From Spirochaetes bacterium ADurb.Bin110 (GTDB lineage Bacteria; Spirochaetota; Spirochaetia; Treponematales; Rectinemataceae): a stretch of DNA of 29,702 nt. A program made the translations under genes and the position numbers. Each line of letters begins with the position of its first letter. The stretch's first letter is position 1. Location: contig MWDY01000277.1 in the NCBI GenBank assembly GCA_002070755.1, positions 1 through 29,702 of the forward strand. Direction: 5' to 3'. Shown here piece after piece: positions 8,543 through 15,331 of this stretch. The notes beneath the pieces are model-generated. The model was not told where the DNA came from and ran no database searches. It saw nothing but the letters and a program-made list of their open reading frames with translations.

Positions 8543-9321
8543 AATGGTTCCCTCTCTTCAGCAAGAAATTCCCTAAGAAGCTTTAAGAAGAGCATCGGAT
8601 CCTCGACAATCACCGAATGGCCTATGTCTTCTAGCGTCACAAGGCTCGCATTTGGGAATGCCTCTGTTGTCTGTTTTGCCATCTCGTCGGTAATGAGCGC
8701 ATCAAGGCTGCCCCGAATCACTAACACTCTGCCCTGGTACTCTGCACATTTCGAGCTTATATCGAAATGCGACAGCGCTTCTGCATTCCCGATCCACGCT
8801 GATGTCGCCATCTGCTGTGCATCATCGACTAACTTTTGGAAAAATGCTTCATCTTTGAGCCCGGGCACTACGGCTCTGAGCGCTTGCTCAAGCACCGCCC
8901 TGTTAGTACGCATGAGTTCGATGAGAGGATGGCGATCTTTAGGAGTGACAAGGCCCATTGGAGATCCTGAATCTATGAGTATCAAAGCTTTTGCAAGATC
9001 GTGGCGGTTTAAGGCGAGCATCTGGGCGACGCAGCCCCCCAATGAATGGCCTACTATAACAGCATCTTTGATGCCCTTTGCATCCATGAAGCCTGCCACC
9101 GATTCTGCATAGTGCGCAATGGTAATCTCCTCTAAAAGTGGTGAAGATCGACCAAAATTCGGCATATCCGGGGCAAAAACGCGATACCCTGGAACATCCA
9201 TCACAAGCTCATACCATAAAGAAGAAGCAGTGTTCCCATGCACATAAACAAGAGGCGATCCTCGCCCCATTTCCCTATAATACATAGAAATAGTACCTAT
9301 GGATACGAAACCAGCTTCCAT
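8530..9321 (-). CDS. Alpha/beta-hydrolase fold protein
   Basis: 263 residues from the ATG at 9321, which has GGGAGGA just upstream; a TTG 12 nt earlier would lie inside that site. The triad is visible: Ser93 in the nucleophile elbow VGHSLGGCV, Asp207 in VIRGSLDALIT and His235 in EDIGHSVIVE. The oxyanion strand is VYVHGNTASSLWY and a mobile cap lies at about 118-190. The fold and length match C-C hydrolases (MhpC type), esterases and haloperoxidase-like members; the subfamily cannot be decided. There is no signal peptide, so it is cytoplasmic. It lies between livF (18 nt) and the thiolase (13-nt overlap), so it is probably co-expressed with the importer and acts on its substrate or a CoA/diketone intermediate (inference). 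Confidence 0.9.
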   Translation of the reverse strand: MEAGFVSIGTISMYYREMGRGSPLVYVHGNTASSLWYELVMDVPGYRVFAPDMPNFGRSSPLLEEITIAHYAESVAGFMDAKGIKDAVIVGHSLGGCVAQMLALNRHDLAKALILIDSGSPMGLVTPKDRHPLIELMRTNRAVLEQALRAVVPGLKDEAFFQKLVDDAQQMATSAWIGNAEALSHFDISSKCAEYQGRVLVIRGSLDALITDEMAKQTTEAFPNASLVTLEDIGHSVIVEDPMLFLKLLREFLAEEREPLWQK

Positions 9322-9339
9322 ATTTCCTCCCAAAAGCCT

Positions 9340-10041
9340 CTAGATTCCCAAGTATGATTTGATCACATGGGGATTTGTCTTCAGGCCTTCTGAGCTATCC
9401 TCAAGCACGATATGGCCATTCTCGAGCACATATCCCCGGTCGATTGCACGAAGACTTTCGCGCACATTCTGTTCGGTGACCAAAATCGAAACTGAAGCCT
9501 TAAGCCCTTTAAGAACATTGAAGACTTCAGCTACAATCGAAGGCTGCAAGCCAAGCGAAGGCTCATCGAGAATAAGGAGTCTAGGTTTAGACATAAGAGC
9601 CCTGCCAATTGCGAGCATCCTTTGCTCGCCGCCGGAAAGTGTCCCTGCGATCTGCGAGCGCCGCTCTTTCATAATGGGAAAGAGTTCAAAGACTCTTTCA
9701 AGTTGTGATTGGACATCGTCCTTTGCATGAGGAATATAGACTGCTCCCAGAATAAGGTTGTCTTCGACAGACATGCCAGGAAAAAGCTCTCTTTCCTGAG
9801 GCACAATCGCAACACCCATCCTAGAAATATGATGCGTTTCCTGCCCTGCGATATTTTTTCCTTCGAACTCGATTTTCCCCTTCCAAGGCTTTATGATACC
9901 CATAATTGCGCTGATGAGCGTTGTTTTCCCAGCGCCATTTGGGCCAAAAAGGCCTACAGATTCCGATCCTACTTCAAAATTGATCCCTTCGAGTACCTTT
10001 AAGCGGCCATAGCCGCATTCCAGACCCTGTATGGTGAGCAT
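9340..10041 (-). CDS. livF: Branched-chain-type ABC transporter ATPase LivF
   Basis: 233 residues. Walker A GPNGAGKT (33-40), Q-loop IVPQERELFPGMSVEDNL, signature LSGGEQRMLAIGRAL, Walker B LLILDEPSLGL and the switch region LVTEQNV are all present, and LivF-typical SYLGI ends the protein. It powers uptake with LivG at the cytoplasmic face of the LivHM channel. The start overlaps the livG stop by one base (TAATG). LivF-type ATPases serve importers for branched-chain amino acids, amides, urea and aromatic or short-chain acids, so the name does not fix the substrate. Confidence 0.95.
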   Translation of the reverse strand: MLTIQGLECGYGRLKVLEGINFEVGSESVGLFGPNGAGKTTLISAIMGIIKPWKGKIEFEGKNIAGQETHHISRMGVAIVPQERELFPGMSVEDNLILGAVYIPHAKDDVQSQLERVFELFPIMKERRSQIAGTLSGGEQRMLAIGRALMSKPRLLILDEPSLGLQPSIVAEVFNVLKGLKASVSILVTEQNVRESLRAIDRGYVLENGHIVLEDSSEGLKTNPHVIKSYLGI

Positions 10042-10757
10042 TATGCGGCTCCTCCTAAATAAGCCTCTATGACACGAGGATCCTTCGACACATCTTCGTA
10101 TTTGCCTTCCGCGATTATCTCGCCCGCTTCCATTACAATGACGCGGTGCGTCAACTCTCGAATAACACCCATAACATGTTCTACCACGCCTATTGCAACT
10201 TTCCTTTCTTTTGCCAGCTTCTGAACCATGGCGATGAGTTCTTTTGTCTCATCTGCATTAAGTCCAGCCATTAATTCATCTAGAAAGAGCACCTCTGGCT
10301 CATTTGCCAAGGCTCGTGCTATCTCCATTTTCTTTATTTCGAGGATTGTGAGGTGGCTTGTATCTCTCTCGACATTCTGCAAGCCTAGTTCGCTGCAGAG
10401 CTCCTCAGCTCTCTTACGGGCCTCTTTAAGGTTATGCCCTCTAGCAAATATCGATCCTACCATGATATTTTGGATCAAGGTGAGGTTTTCAAGAGGGTGG
10501 ATGAGCTGATAGGTGCGCGCAATCCCAAGCCTTGCGCGCTCATGCGCAGGCATAGAAGTAATATCTTTTCCTTTGAATTCAATTTTCCCATCGCTTGGCA
10601 TGATGATCCCAGAAACTAGATTGATAAAGGTTGTCTTGCCAGCTCCATTGGGGCCGATGATCCCGAGTATCTCTCCCTCCTCCATGGAAAAAGAGACATT
10701 GTTCACCGCAACCAGACCGAGGAAGCGTTTAGTGAGATTCTTCGTTGCAAGCTTCAT
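10041..10757 (-). CDS. livG: Branched-chain-type ABC transporter ATPase LivG, divergent signature
   Basis: 238 residues from the ATG at 10757, chosen because GGGAGG lies just upstream and because this start makes the TAATG overlap with livM. Walker A GPNGAGKT (35-42), GIARTYQLIHPLENLT (Q-loop) and the LivG-specific AGLNADETKEL are present. Oddly, the usual LivG signature (LSYGQQRRLEIARAL) reads LTILEIKKMEIARAL, and Walker B ends LFLDELMAGL rather than LDEP. I recall Liv-type ATPases with LTxxxxKRLExARAL...DExMAGL, so this is probably a subfamily trait, not damage. It would pair with LivF to give one canonical and one variant composite ATP site. Confidence 0.93.
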   Translation of the reverse strand: MKLATKNLTKRFLGLVAVNNVSFSMEEGEILGIIGPNGAGKTTFINLVSGIIMPSDGKIEFKGKDITSMPAHERARLGIARTYQLIHPLENLTLIQNIMVGSIFARGHNLKEARKRAEELCSELGLQNVERDTSHLTILEIKKMEIARALANEPEVLFLDELMAGLNADETKELIAMVQKLAKERKVAIGVVEHVMGVIRELTHRVIVMEAGEIIAEGKYEDVSKDPRVIEAYLGGAA

Positions 10758-11692
10758 TATGCGCTCCTCCCATTCGTGGTTTTTAAGCCTTGTCGTAGGA
10801 GCTGCCTGAGTCCTCGGGGCATAAAGAGAATCACGATGATGATCATGATGCCATACACCACAAGGTGGCCATAGGGAATTTTCAATTTGAGCCATTCCGA
10901 GACAATGCCAAGAAGTAGCGCTCCAAAAATGGGGCCAGTGGTACTATAGATGCCTCCAAGAAGCGCCATAGCGATAGGGAGAAGCATGAAATCGGTAGTA
11001 AACACCGTATCTGGCGTTGCAAATCCATACGATTGCACGAAAATTCCGCCCAGGAGGCCCTGGATAGCGGATGTCACTACAAAAGCCAAGAGCAGCCAAC
11101 GAAATATGTTCACACCCGATGATTGCGCTGAGATCTCATTATTGCGTATTGCGGTAAGCGCAAAATGTACTTTGCTGTTTTCGAACCAATATGAACCACC
11201 AAGCGCGATACCGAGGCCCGCAAGTGTAAGCCAATACAGCCTATTCGCATTTCCTCCAAAGATCACACCTTGCATGACAATTCCTTCAGGACCACCGGTA
11301 AATTCATGCAAGTTCTGCACAATGATACGAAAAATTTCGCCAAGTGCAAGAGTGACAATCGAAAAATACATCGCCCTCAGGCGCAAGATAAGAAAACCGA
11401 TGATAAAGGCGACCAAGCCTGCAAAAATCGCCGCAAATACAATCGAAACCCATGAAGGCATACCGCCGTGAATAACCCCGAGAATCGATGCATAGGCTCC
11501 CAGTCCGAAAAGACCTGCGATTCCAAAAGAGACCTGTCCAGAACGAAGCAGCATATCCCAGGTAATTGCCAGCGCCATATACATCATGATATTGCGCCCC
11601 ACCTGGAGCGGATAATCTCCTGCAAAAAAAGGTAGTGCAACCGCAAGTATTCCAAAAATCAGCGAAAATAATTTTGACATATTGCGCTTCAT
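10757..11692 (-). CDS. livM: Branched-chain-type ABC transporter permease LivM
   Basis: 311 residues from the ATG at 11692, which has AGGAAG upstream and a 4-nt ATGA overlap with livH. It is highly hydrophobic, with about eight to ten membrane segments. The LivM family hallmarks are visible: RSGQVSFGIAGLFGLGAYAS near the N-terminus, the EIFRIIVQNLHEFTGGPEGI cytoplasmic segment, and GGIYSTTGPIFGALLLG near the C-terminus. With LivH it forms the transmembrane pore. It ends inside the livG ribosome binding site, so LivM and LivG synthesis is coupled. Confidence 0.95.
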   Translation of the reverse strand: MKRNMSKLFSLIFGILAVALPFFAGDYPLQVGRNIMMYMALAITWDMLLRSGQVSFGIAGLFGLGAYASILGVIHGGMPSWVSIVFAAIFAGLVAFIIGFLILRLRAMYFSIVTLALGEIFRIIVQNLHEFTGGPEGIVMQGVIFGGNANRLYWLTLAGLGIALGGSYWFENSKVHFALTAIRNNEISAQSSGVNIFRWLLLAFVVTSAIQGLLGGIFVQSYGFATPDTVFTTDFMLLPIAMALLGGIYSTTGPIFGALLLGIVSEWLKLKIPYGHLVVYGIMIIIVILFMPRGLRQLLRQGLKTTNGRSA

Positions 11693-12612
11693 GACTTTCT
11701 TCCTTTTAGTGAGCGACCCAGAATTACGATGATGATCAGTACAAAAAACACTATCTCTGCCCAATCGCGCGTTCCGCGAAAAGCTCGAAGGAAATTTTCT
11801 GCAACGCCAAGAAGCACACTTGCGCCAAGTATTCCGGGAATATTGCCAATACCTGCCATTGCGATAAGGCAGAAGCTCTTCATGGTAAAAGGAGAACCTA
11901 CTATTGGAAAAATTGCTGATTTTGTCAAAAAGAGAGCTCCCATGGCCCCTACAAGGGCGGTAGCGATGGCAAATACCAAACCATAAGTTCTATAGACATC
12001 GATGCCAACTATCGCAGCGCCACGCGGATTTTGTCCAACTGCAAGAGCTGCTTTGCCAGTTATTGTCTTAGTAAGGAAATACTGCAAACCATAAGCAAAG
12101 ATAATCGCGACAGGCACAAAAACAAATGACCAGATTCCAAAAGTCAGATCTCCAATAGTCATGGACGCGGAAACGTAGTCGAGTGGAATTTTATAGGTCT
12201 GCGAGGTAAAAATGAGATTGATGGTCTGGGTGAACGCAATGGCAAGTCCGAAAGTAAGGATGAGCTGATTCAATTCTGGCGCTTTGAGTGCCCTCCGTAT
12301 TGTCAGCTGAAAAATAACCCAGCCAAAAATCGCAGTCACCACCGCGGTGGGAACTATCGCCAGAAGAGGATCTATGCCAAAAGCCTTACAAGCATTGTAG
12401 GCGGTATATGCCGCGAGCATCATGAATTCGCCATGGGCAAGGTTTACAATATGCACAATGCCAAGTACCAGACCCATCGGAATCGCTATGGCTGCATAGA
12501 GAGCAGCTGCTTGCAATCCATAAATAAGTACAGTCGGCTTCCAAACTATGAGCAAGATCGAAACCGCTATGAGAATTGCCGCCAGAATGGCTTTGCTTCG
12601 TTTTACTACCAT
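11689..12612 (-). CDS. livH: Branched-chain-type ABC transporter permease LivH
   Basis: 307 residues, polytopic. LivH hallmarks are GIVHIVNLAHGEFMMLAAYTAY (about 50-72), APELNQLILTFGLA, AVGQNPRGAAIVGIDV (coupling-helix region for the ATPase) and the terminal helix EIVFFVLIIIVILGRSLKG. The ATG at 12612 is preceded by AGGCGG. A long GC-rich hairpin separates it from the upstream binding-protein gene, which should keep permease levels below binding-protein levels. It is the second gene of the importer after the substrate-binding protein. Confidence 0.95.
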   Translation of the reverse strand: MVVKRSKAILAAILIAVSILLIVWKPTVLIYGLQAAALYAAIAIPMGLVLGIVHIVNLAHGEFMMLAAYTAYNACKAFGIDPLLAIVPTAVVTAIFGWVIFQLTIRRALKAPELNQLILTFGLAIAFTQTINLIFTSQTYKIPLDYVSASMTIGDLTFGIWSFVFVPVAIIFAYGLQYFLTKTITGKAALAVGQNPRGAAIVGIDVYRTYGLVFAIATALVGAMGALFLTKSAIFPIVGSPFTMKSFCLIAMAGIGNIPGILGASVLLGVAENFLRAFRGTRDWAEIVFFVLIIIVILGRSLKGRKS

Positions 12613-12638
12613 CTTCGCCGCCTGTTTTTCAAAAGATA

Positions 12639-12677
12639 CCGCCGCGGCATGATATTGAACCTACTCACCCGCGGCGG
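12639..12677 (-). terminator. GC-rich hairpin between binding protein and livH
   Basis: Arms CCGCCGCGG (12639-12647) and CCGCGGCGG (12669-12677) are perfectly complementary over 9 bp around a 21-nt loop, in the 105-nt gap after the binding-protein stop. On the minus-strand transcript only a short, interrupted U run follows (UAUCUUUU), so it is more likely an mRNA-stabilising or partial terminator structure than a full stop, as seen between binding-protein and permease genes in many ABC operons. Confidence 0.65.
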
Positions 12678-12717
12678 CTTTCTAGACATTGGTACTCTCT
12701 ACCCCTTAGTAGAAAAT

Positions 12718-13923
12718 TTATTTCCATGCGGGGAATGGATATACCGGCTCTATTGTCTGCGCTTCAAATGGCCAAATTACCTCTTGTCCTCCATTGCGCC
12801 ATTGGAGAATCTTCTGCCTTGTAATTCCCTGGTGCTTAATGATCTCAGATGGCTTAAAGGTAATCGTTTCGCCAAGTGTGGATACATACTTGGTTGCCTC
12901 CAACGCTTTTATGAGCGCAGTTGGCTCAGTGGTTCCCGCAGATCTGATGCCTTCGGCAAGGATGTAGATCGCATCATATGCAAGAGGAGCGAAATATGTT
13001 GCAGGCTCTTCCTTATATTTTGTAACATAGCTCTTATAGAATTTTGCGCTCGCGGGGATATTCTTATTCATAGAAGGCGACCACATGCCATAGAGCCATA
13101 CATTGTTCGAGAGCTTGGATGCACCGAAATCGATGGGCCATCCAGGAGGCGCTCCGAGGTAAATAGGAGGCGCAAAGTTCATCGCCTTGGACTGCTCAAG
13201 AAGAGGCAGCGCGTCCGCATCATATCCAGCCCAAAGAAAGAGGTCTGGCTTGAAGGCTTTCGCTGCCTCGAGCACTGCGGTATAGTCCCCTCCGCCCAGA
13301 AGTGCGCTCTTAAAAGAAGCGCCATCGACAATATAGTCGCTCTTTCCAAAGAGCACTTTTGTCGCATCCCAGGAGGATTTGCCGAAAGCTCCCTCTTCGT
13401 ATGCTAGGAAAATTTTCTTAATCTTGATCTGCGGATATTTCTGCTGTATTGCAGTCCAGCCTTCTACATACGAAGCACCCTGATTGTAGTCCCACGGGTG
13501 GAGATGGAAATAGAAATCCGATCCAGGGCTTGGGCCAAGCGCTTTTTCCACCGCGCTGCCTGCAGCGCCAGTCGCCATAACGACCTTACCGTATTTCTTG
13601 TAAGTCGGCACCTTGCCCATCTCTGCCCCAGAAGCCATCCCGCCCACAAAGACTTCGACCTTATCCACAGTCGCCAGCTTTTCTACGGCAGCAGCAGCTT
13701 TATCAGCCTTGCCTTCATCATCGACTACAATGAGTTCGAGCTTCTTGCCAAGCACGCCACCTGCAACGTTGATCTCTTCCACCGCTATCTGCGCAGCAGC
13801 ACTTCCTTGTTTGCCTGTGATATCGGCAAGAGTCCAGATGCCACCGACTTTGATGGTGCCCTGTGCAAAAGCGCTGCCCGCAAGCACTGCGAACAGTGCA
13901 AATGCGAATACCATTCGTTTCAT
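12718..13923 (-). CDS. Periplasmic substrate-binding protein of Liv-type importer
   Basis: 401 residues from the ATG at 13923, which has AAGGAGG 5 nt upstream; an ATG 21 nt earlier lies in the leader hairpin. The signal peptide MKRMVFAFALFAVLAGSAFA is followed by a probable SPase I cut before QGTIKVGG. The mature protein is a type I periplasmic binding protein (Peripla_BP_6/LivJ fold): GIWTLADITGKQGSAAAQIAVEEIN, VGGMASGAEMGKVP and PLAYDAIYILAEGIRSAG. It has no lipobox. It captures ligand and delivers it to LivHM. The usual LivJ branched-chain-amino-acid contacts cannot be recognised with confidence, and the neighbourhood suggests an organic acid or similar carbon source (inference). Confidence 0.93.
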   Translation of the reverse strand: MKRMVFAFALFAVLAGSAFAQGTIKVGGIWTLADITGKQGSAAAQIAVEEINVAGGVLGKKLELIVVDDEGKADKAAAAVEKLATVDKVEVFVGGMASGAEMGKVPTYKKYGKVVMATGAAGSAVEKALGPSPGSDFYFHLHPWDYNQGASYVEGWTAIQQKYPQIKIKKIFLAYEEGAFGKSSWDATKVLFGKSDYIVDGASFKSALLGGGDYTAVLEAAKAFKPDLFLWAGYDADALPLLEQSKAMNFAPPIYLGAPPGWPIDFGASKLSNNVWLYGMWSPSMNKNIPASAKFYKSYVTKYKEEPATYFAPLAYDAIYILAEGIRSAGTTEPTALIKALEATKYVSTLGETITFKPSEIIKHQGITRQKILQWRNGGQEVIWPFEAQTIEPVYPFPAWK

Positions 13924-13937
13924 GAATGCCTCCTTGA

Positions 13938-13966
13938 GCCGCATCTCAAGACTGCGGCCTTTTTTT
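13938..13966 (+). terminator. Terminator-like hairpin, plus-strand orientation, in the binding-protein leader
   Basis: GCCGCA (13938-13943), a 9-nt loop, TGCGGC (13953-13958), then seven T (13960-13966) on the plus strand: the layout of an intrinsic terminator. No plus-strand gene precedes it. On the minus-strand mRNA the same hairpin stands immediately upstream of the AAGGAGG ribosome binding site, so it may tune translation or stop antisense transcription into the KAS III gene. Confidence 0.45.
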
Positions 13967-14003
13967 ATCCGACGCGGTCAAAGCCGCCCGGAAATAGCCA
14001 GCT

Positions 14004-15020
14004 TTACAGCCCCTTATAGACTCCCCATTGCACCACCGTGCTCGCCCATACGAAGCCAAGCCCCGCCCCTACCATCACAACCCTGCTCCCTTCCCCGATC
14101 TTACCCGTCTCCAACCCCAGCTTTATCGACAAAAGCTGGTCGTTTTGCCCCAGGTGCCCATACTCTTCTAGATAGGTCGATTGCTCTTCGCGCAAGCCCA
14201 GTTCTTTCAGCACTGCAAGATGGGCACTCCTCTTAAAATGCAAAATTGCGAGATAGTCGATCTGGTGCTCGCCAAAGCCGCTCTTTCGCATCGATTCGCG
14301 GATCACGGTGTAGAAATTGGGCATCGTAATATCGTTGAGTTTTTGCTTGAATGCTTGCTCATCAGGCACGAAAAATGATGCATGCTCCACATCTTCAGGT
14401 CTTGGCGGCCACACTCTCGAGCCAAGCACAGGCACCACGCAGGTCTCCGACAACGAGCCATCGCCCCTAAATGCTGATGCCATAACAACATTTCTACCAA
14501 GATTTTTTTTCAGCACACAAGCTGATCCCGCTGAACCGATATCCATCATGAATCGTGTGGGAGAGTAGGTGAGATCTATTAGGTCGTTGTTTCGGTATCC
14601 GGAGACAAGGAGCACCGTATTGAGATCGTCGCGCACAAGCATAAGCGATTTCGCAACATCGATTGCAGCCATCATCGAGCCGCACATGGCTTCCATATCG
14701 AAGCTCCAAGCTCGTCTCGCTCCGATCTGGTTTGCCACGTAGAGGCCCGCGAGCCAGCAGGGATAATCCTTATGCTGACCCCCACACCAGATCACGAGAT
14801 CGATATCCTGAGCCTTGATAGCAGCGTCATCGAGAGCTGCTTGCGCAGCTCTTAGTCCCAAATAGCTAGTTGTCTCATCTGGACCAGCGACAGGCTTTTT
14901 CTTAATACCAAACTTAAGGGCAATTACCTCTTCAGGCACCGAAGTCGCTCTTGCGAGATCCGCAGCAGTCATATATTGTTTTGGCAGATAGAGTCCAATA
15001 CCTGCAATTCCTATGTGCAT
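14004..15020 (-). CDS. KAS III/HMG-CoA synthase-fold enzyme, variant active site
   Basis: 338 residues from the ATG at 15020, which has GGGAG 8 nt upstream; a second ATG lies 24 nt earlier without a good site. It is a thiolase-fold protein of the ketoacyl-ACP synthase III/HMG-CoA synthase superfamily: N-terminus MHIGIAGIGLYLPKQYM, nucleophile Cys113 in FDMEAMCGSMMAA, the dimer segment FMMDIGSAGSACVL, His261 in YLAILHFKRSAH and C-terminal GAGLGFVWAS. Where FabH has GNTSAAS this protein has GHLGQND, so His289 replaces the catalytic Asn. That makes ordinary decarboxylating malonyl-ACP condensation doubtful; acyltransfer or C-C cleavage on CoA esters is more likely (inference). It is the promoter-proximal gene of the minus-strand island operon, 80 nt before the binding protein. 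Confidence 0.85.
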   Translation of the reverse strand: MHIGIAGIGLYLPKQYMTAADLARATSVPEEVIALKFGIKKKPVAGPDETTSYLGLRAAQAALDDAAIKAQDIDLVIWCGGQHKDYPCWLAGLYVANQIGARRAWSFDMEAMCGSMMAAIDVAKSLMLVRDDLNTVLLVSGYRNNDLIDLTYSPTRFMMDIGSAGSACVLKKNLGRNVVMASAFRGDGSLSETCVVPVLGSRVWPPRPEDVEHASFFVPDEQAFKQKLNDITMPNFYTVIRESMRKSGFGEHQIDYLAILHFKRSAHLAVLKELGLREEQSTYLEEYGHLGQNDQLLSIKLGLETGKIGEGSRVVMVGAGLGFVWASTVVQWGVYKGL

Positions 15021-15073
15021 CGTACTCTCCCTGGAAAGGCTCATTCAACGCTATTGGTGCATTCGTCCTCGTT

Positions 15074-15090
15074 AGAGATGAATCACTTCT
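15074..15090. promoter_or_regulatory. Operator 1: 17-bp imperfect palindrome
   Basis: AGAGATGAATCACTTCT, dyad centred on 15082, six of eight arm positions complementary. It lies 6 bp downstream of the -10 box of the minus-strand promoter, a classic repressor position. With flanks it forms a 27-bp near-copy (23/27 identical) of operator 2 at 15295-15321. Confidence 0.6.
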
Positions 15091-15096
15091 CACCAT

Positions 15097-15125
15097 ATTG
15101 TGGGGCTATTTTTGCTATTCGTCAA
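15097..15125 (-). promoter_or_regulatory. Candidate promoter of the KAS III-liv-hydrolase-thiolase operon
   Basis: Minus-strand TTGACG (15120-15125), 17-bp spacer, CACAAT (15097-15102), giving a start near 15090 inside operator 1 and a leader of about 70 nt. Confidence 0.5.
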
Positions 15126-15245
15126 GAGGAGAAATCAGTTATCTATGGTGAAATTATTCCAAGCTTGCAGACTATTTGTCAAAAAATCTTATAATATATT
15201 ATATTATATTATTTTAATGGTTTTTTCTGTTTTTGTGGATATTTC

Positions 15246-15266
15246 GTGATATTTCACTTGCGTGAA
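15246..15266. promoter_or_regulatory. Alternating GTGA/TCAC half-sites over the TetR promoter -35
   Basis: GTGA (15246-15249), TCAC (15254-15257) and GTGA (15262-15265) are spaced exactly 8 bp apart. They form two overlapping inverted repeats, GTGA-tatt-TCAC and TTCAC-ttgc-GTGAA, and cover the -35 box. A binding site for a second regulator is possible. Confidence 0.35.
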
Positions 15267-15286
15267 TAGAAAACCGAGGTTATACT
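15258..15286 (+). promoter_or_regulatory. Candidate promoter of the tandem-TetR operon
   Basis: TTGCGT (15258-15263), 17-bp spacer, TATACT (15281-15286). Transcription would begin near 15293, just before operator 2, with a leader of about 40 nt. Confidence 0.6.
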
Positions 15287-15297
15287 AGAGCTTGGTA

Positions 15298-15314
15298 AGA
15301 GGTGAATCATCTCT
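15298..15314. promoter_or_regulatory. Operator 2: 17-bp palindrome
   Basis: AGAGGTGAATCATCTCT, dyad centred on 15306, seven of eight arm positions complementary, 11 bp downstream of the TetR -10 box. It matches operator 1 and is centred 224 bp from it. The position fits autorepression by the adjacent TetR-type protein. Confidence 0.65.
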
Positions 15315-15331
15315 CACCATAGAGGCAGTCG

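Noticed and set aside
12433..13407. Long plus-strand open frame of 324 codons
   Set aside because: It lies antisense to livH and the binding-protein gene, whose products have clear family motifs. Its own translation shows Cys/Arg-rich non-protein-like composition and no ribosome binding site.
15185..15215. TATA-rich run resembling an origin or integration site
   Set aside because: It is a plain AT-repeat (TATTATATTATATT) between divergent promoters; no DnaA boxes or attachment-site duplication accompany it.
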